Assembly: GCA_018668475.1 (NCBI GenBank)
Contig: JABJCZ010000298.1
Coordinates: 1-8,229, forward strand
Source: Alphaproteobacteria bacterium
GTDB taxonomy: Bacteria; Pseudomonadota; Alphaproteobacteria; UBA828
Length of the DNA: 8,229 nucleotides
Direction: 5' to 3'
Made by a program: the position numbers and the translations under genes. Under the pieces are notes generated by a model. It was not told where the DNA came from, searched no databases, and saw nothing but the letters and a program-made list of their open reading frames with translations. This document shows, piece by piece, positions 5,546-8,229 of this stretch. Numbering within the stretch: the stretch's first letter is position 1; every line of letters begins with the position of its first letter.

Positions 5546-6148
5546 ATGACGTTGGCGGGGGCTAACGGAGACAAACGAACTGTGACACCCTCAATAATTG
5601 ATACCAGCGGCCCAGCCAGCACCATCGACATTGTGTTTGATCCCGCCGGCACGCTCCAATGGCAAGACCAGAATATCCCCTGCGCAATCGGCGCCAACGG
5701 CGTCAGCGGCAACAAAATTGAAGGTGACAGCGCCACGCCGGCCGGCTGTATGCCGCTCCGCCGCGTCCTGTATCGACCAGACCGCATAGCACCGCCCAAA
5801 ACACCCCTGCCTGTCGCACCGCTGACGCCGCGCGATGGATGGTGTGACGATCCGAGCGACCCGCTTTATAACCAGCACATTCGTCAGCCCTTTGCCGGCA
5901 ACTCGGAGATACTGTGGCGGACGGATGCCGTCTACGATGTCATCGTCGTGCTGGGTTATAATGATAATCCGGTGATGGCCGGAAAAGGCAGTGCAATTTT
6001 CATGCACGTTGCCCGCGCCGATTTTTCGCCAACCCGAGGATGTATTGCAGTTTCACGCGATGCACTCATTGAGATATTGCGGACTTGTAACCCCCGTTCA
6101 CGGCTCTGCGTCCCACCATCTGATAGTCCGCCAGACATGCTTATGTAG
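5546..6148 (+). CDS. L,D-transpeptidase family protein (YkuD fold)
   Basis: This 200-residue protein matches the YkuD/ErfK catalytic fold, whose members cross-link peptidoglycan or attach proteins to it through an acyl-enzyme on cysteine. GDSATPAG (60-67) is the characteristic early motif. LYRPDR (75-80), GWCDDP (98-103) and VVLGYNDNP (134-142) follow. The catalytic pair is H154 in IFMHVAR and C166 in TRGCIAV; classical enzymes have S/T-H-G-C, whereas here R164 replaces the histidine. No signal peptide or membrane segment precedes the domain, which is unusual for a periplasmic enzyme. ATG 5546 has no ribosome site, while GTG 5582, 11 nt after GGAG (5567-5570), may be the real start and would remove 12 residues. 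It is 17 bp after the unknown protein, probably one operon, and ends 3 bp from the convergent yggS stop. Confidence 0.86.
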   Translation: MTLAGANGDKRTVTPSIIDTSGPASTIDIVFDPAGTLQWQDQNIPCAIGANGVSGNKIEGDSATPAGCMPLRRVLYRPDRIAPPKTPLPVAPLTPRDGWCDDPSDPLYNQHIRQPFAGNSEILWRTDAVYDVIVVLGYNDNPVMAGKGSAIFMHVARADFSPTRGCIAVSRDALIEILRTCNPRSRLCVPPSDSPPDMLM

Positions 6149-6151
6149 AGA

Positions 6152-6844
6152 TCAGTCCCGCGCACCAAAGATGGCGCGACCAACTCTCACATGTGTTGCG
6201 CCAAGTGCAACGGCACCGGGATAATCGGCGGTCATTCCCATACTCAATTGGTCGATCCCATTGCGCCGTGCCATTTCCGCCAGCAGCGCGAAGTGGGGAA
6301 CCGGGTTTTCACCGGCCGGAGGAATACACATCAGTCCGGCTACAGGCAGCCCCAAGCCATCGCGACACTCGGCGACAAATGCGTCAACCTGGTCCGGATA
6401 GATGCCAGATTTTTGATCTTCTTCGCCGGTGTTGACTTGAACAAAACAATCGCGACGCAGGCCCGTTCGCTCAAACTCCCGGGCCAACGCACCGCCGAGC
6501 TTCGGCCGATCGACGGAGTGAATTACATCGAATAGGGCCACGGCCTCGCGTACCTTGTTGGTCTGCAATGGGCCAATAAGGTGCAGCGTCACATCCGGGT
6601 ACACACGCCTGAGATCGGGCCATTTCGCCGCCGCTTCCTGCACCCGGTTTTCACCAAAGTGGCGTTGGCCCGCAGCCAGCACGGGCTCAATACGCGCCAC
6701 CTCCACCGTTTTGCTAACAGCGACCAGCGTGACCTCTTGTGGGGCGCGACCAGCATCTCGCGCCGCCGCGGCTATCGCCTCTCGAACGTCGGCGAGCGAC
6801 ATGGCCGCGTCATGGGCAGTTGGTTGCAGCGTGTCTACGGACAT
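6152..6844 (-). CDS. yggS: YggS/PROSC family pyridoxal-phosphate homeostasis protein
   Basis: This 230-residue cytosolic protein has the single alanine-racemase-like TIM barrel that binds pyridoxal 5'-phosphate and buffers it, affecting amino-acid and vitamin B6 balance. K45 in LVAVSKTV is the Schiff-base lysine. HFGENRVQE (62-70), HLIGPLQTNK (88-97), IHSVDR (108-113), VNTGEEDQKSG (137-147) and SMGMTADYPGAV (201-212) are family signatures, and HVRVGRAIFG (218-227) closes the phosphate site. The frame is open to 7018, but ATG 6844 gives the normal family length, has GAGG 5 nt upstream, and leaves 37 bp to the divergent thiE-like start. Its stop is 3 bp from the convergent L,D-transpeptidase stop. 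Confidence 0.96.
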   Translation of the reverse strand: MSVDTLQPTAHDAAMSLADVREAIAAAARDAGRAPQEVTLVAVSKTVEVARIEPVLAAGQRHFGENRVQEAAAKWPDLRRVYPDVTLHLIGPLQTNKVREAVALFDVIHSVDRPKLGGALAREFERTGLRRDCFVQVNTGEEDQKSGIYPDQVDAFVAECRDGLGLPVAGLMCIPPAGENPVPHFALLAEMARRNGIDQLSMGMTADYPGAVALGATHVRVGRAIFGARD

Positions 6845-6881
6845 GTCAGCCTCACACAATATCGTTCTGAACAGGTGGTTG

Positions 6882-7493
6882 ATGAAGCTATCAGAGGCAG
6901 CGGGTCGGCTCAATTCAAGGAGCTCGAAACTACCGGCACTTATTTTTTTGACCGACCAGGCAAGAGTACCGGATGTCGCTGCCGTGGCAGCAAAGCTGCC
7001 GACCGGCAGCGCTATCATCCTGCGCGACTACACCGCACCGAACCGGCAGGAGATTGCGCGCAGCCTCGCACAACTGACACACCAGCACGATCTTGTTTTA
7101 CTAATTGGTGGCGATGTTGAGCTTGCGGGCGCGGTTGGCGCAGATGGCGTTCATTTTCGTGAACAGGATCTCACATGCCGGGCCGATGAGATTGCCCGCA
7201 AAATTGAACGGGTCACGGACCGAAAGAAACTTATCGTCACCGCCGCTGCTCATTCGGCGACTGCCCTTCAACGTGCTGCAGACTTTGGTGCCGACGCGAC
7301 TTTACTGTCCCCCGTCTTCACCACGGCGAGCCACCCAGGTACGACACCGCTCGGCCTAGCGCAGTTTGCCGCACTGGCCGCCGACGCCGCGCTCCCAGTA
7401 TATGCGTTGGGTGGTATTGATGAGGAAAACGTCAATCAACTTCTCACGACCAGCGCCATTGGCATTGCGGCAATTGGCGCTCTTGCCACCTAG
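6882..7493 (+). CDS. ThiE/TenI-like protein, possibly not a true thiamine-phosphate synthase
   Basis: This 203-residue TIM-barrel protein belongs to the TMP-synthase/TenI superfamily, which joins the pyrimidine and thiazole parts of thiamine (ThiE) or aids thiazole maturation (TenI). Signatures are IILRDYTAPNR (45-55), LAGAVGADGVHF (81-92), FGADATLLSPVFTTASHPG (135-153) and YALGGIDEENV (174-184). Compared by memory with B. subtilis ThiE, the Mg-binding Asn-Asp is replaced by Gly-Gly (IGGD, 75-78) and the pyrophosphate-contacting lysine after the TxT loop by H151. D96 in REQDL is kept. The reaction is therefore uncertain. The frame opens at 6555 inside antisense yggS, but AGGTGG (6873-6878) precedes ATG 6882 and homology begins shortly after. 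It is divergent from yggS and convergent with cysNC. Confidence 0.85.
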   Translation: MKLSEAAGRLNSRSSKLPALIFLTDQARVPDVAAVAAKLPTGSAIILRDYTAPNRQEIARSLAQLTHQHDLVLLIGGDVELAGAVGADGVHFREQDLTCRADEIARKIERVTDRKKLIVTAAAHSATALQRAADFGADATLLSPVFTTASHPGTTPLGLAQFAALAADAALPVYALGGIDEENVNQLLTTSAIGIAAIGALAT

Positions 7494-7508
7494 CGGCCGG
7501 CCATAAAT

Positions 7509-8229
7509 CTACCCGTCAGTTAGGGCGAACGCGTGCTCAATATACTTAACCAGTTCGGCCACACTCTGCTCTGCTGATTGCCTGTCGGTATCAATCACAA
7601 GATCCGCTTGACCCGGCTGTTCATAGGGCGCCGAGATTCCGGTGAAATCAGACACCTCACCGGCCCGGGCACGCCGGTACAGGCATTTCGTATCTCGTTG
7701 TTCGCATACATCGAGGGAGGCTTCGACGTAGACTTCGTGGAAGGTGATACCCTCGGATCGATCTGCCGCCTCACGTGCCCGGTCACGATCCGCACGATAG
7801 GGAGATATGAAAGCGGTCAAGACCACCATGCCGGCATCTGCAAACAATGCCGCGACCTCACCCACCCGGCGAATATTTTCTGCGCGATCATCCGGCGAAA
7901 AATTTAGATTGGCGTTGAGCCCGCCACGCACATTGTCACCATCGAGCACGTATACCTGATAGCCCTTTTGGAACAGCACCCGCTCGGCTTCCAGTGCGAT
8001 GGTCGACTTGCCAGCACCGGAGAGACCGGTGAGCCAGACAACGCCACCGCTGTGGCCGTTCTTATGCAGACGTGCGGCGCGCGGTACCCGGTGACCCACA
8101 GCAAACAGATTGGTGCCCTTGTCAGTGATCTGGTCCCGCTGGTCAGGGTAGCCATGCATACTGATGATACCGCCACCGGCAATGTCATATCCGTCCACCA
8201 GAACAAACCGGCCGGTGCGGGCGTTGGCG
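7509..8229 (-). CDS. cysNC: Bifunctional sulfate adenylyltransferase subunit 1/APS kinase (CysNC), N-terminus beyond window
   Basis: The open frame runs from the right edge to a TAG at 7509-7511 with no start needed inside the window. The first residues (ARTGRFVLVDGYDIAGGGII) are the end of the EF-Tu-like third domain of CysN. After a linker of about 30 residues (including RVPRAARLHKNGHSGG) comes a complete CysC domain: P-loop GLSGAGKST, DGDNVRGGLN, the FISPYRADRDRAR segment with the phospho-serine loop, and CLYRRARAGEVSDFTGISAPYE. The enzyme makes APS from ATP and sulfate with CysD, then phosphorylates it to PAPS, for cysteine synthesis or sulfation. The usual RHGLN motif reads RGGLN here. 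The apparent GTG start at 8198 is a frame artefact. The stop lies 15 bp from the thiE-like stop. Confidence 0.93.
   Translation of the reverse strand, partial: ANARTGRFVLVDGYDIAGGGIISMHGYPDQRDQITDKGTNLFAVGHRVPRAARLHKNGHSGGVVWLTGLSGAGKSTIALEAERVLFQKGYQVYVLDGDNVRGGLNANLNFSPDDRAENIRRVGEVAALFADAGMVVLTAFISPYRADRDRAREAADRSEGITFHEVYVEASLDVCEQRDTKCLYRRARAGEVSDFTGISAPYEQPGQADLVIDTDRQSAEQSVAELVKYIEHAFALTDG

Noticed and set aside
6555..6881. N-terminal extension of the ThiE-like protein, 109 codons
   Set aside because: It is entirely antisense to yggS and unlike any ThiE; ATG 6882 has its own ribosome site.
6845..7018. 58-residue N-terminal extension of YggS
   Set aside because: It exceeds the family length and is antisense to the ThiE-like gene; GAGG precedes ATG 6844.
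7494..7508. GGCCGGCC palindrome (7495-7502) as a terminator between the thiE-like gene and cysNC
   Set aside because: Only 8 bp with no loop and no following T-run; it is too small for an intrinsic terminator. No convincing terminator was seen at the other convergent junctions either.

Overview
The window looks like chromosomal DNA from a GC-rich alphaproteobacterium, plausibly of the Rhodospirillales or a neighbouring order. The grounds are the codon usage, a CysN-CysC fusion with a typical alphaproteobacterial linker, a response regulator and an L,D-transpeptidase of alphaproteobacterial type, and many weak Shine-Dalgarno starts. This is recognition from memory, not a database result. There are no tRNAs, rRNAs, insertion sequences, CRISPR arrays or phage genes. 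Coding density is very high, and the longest gene-free stretch is 257 bp (4267-4523).

Layout, left to right. (a) 1-1391, minus strand: an MBL-fold hydrolase followed 38 bp downstream by a class I SAM methyltransferase that runs off the left edge. (b) 1392-1548: a divergent control region with a perfect 14-bp palindrome, a second inverted repeat and a candidate promoter in each direction. (c) 1549-3551, plus strand: a crotonase-fold protein lacking one of the two classical catalytic glutamates, then an MFS transporter 8 bp downstream. (d) 3577-4266, minus strand: an OmpR-type response regulator with no sensor kinase in the window. (e) 4267-4523: a divergent intergenic region with an imperfect hairpin in the regulator's leader, a second inverted repeat and an AT-rich patch. 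(f) 4524-6148, plus strand: an unrecognised protein with a glycine-rich conserved-looking core and a Pro/Ala-rich tail, then a YkuD-fold L,D-transpeptidase lacking a visible signal peptide. (g) 6152-6844, minus strand: the PLP-homeostasis protein YggS. (h) 6882-7493, plus strand: a ThiE/TenI-like protein with altered active-site positions. (i) 7509-8229, minus strand: the C-terminal part of a CysNC sulfate-activation enzyme, cut by the right edge.

How the genes fit together. Most of this is ordinary housekeeping and metabolism arranged in short alternating one- or two-gene units, with very tight convergent junctions (25, 3 and 15 bp). The least understood part is 3577-6148, where an orphan-looking response regulator is divergent from an uncharacterised protein paired with a peptidoglycan cross-linking-type enzyme. 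This could be a cell-envelope unit, but the regulatory link is inference. No evident defence, mobile or secondary-metabolite system was found.
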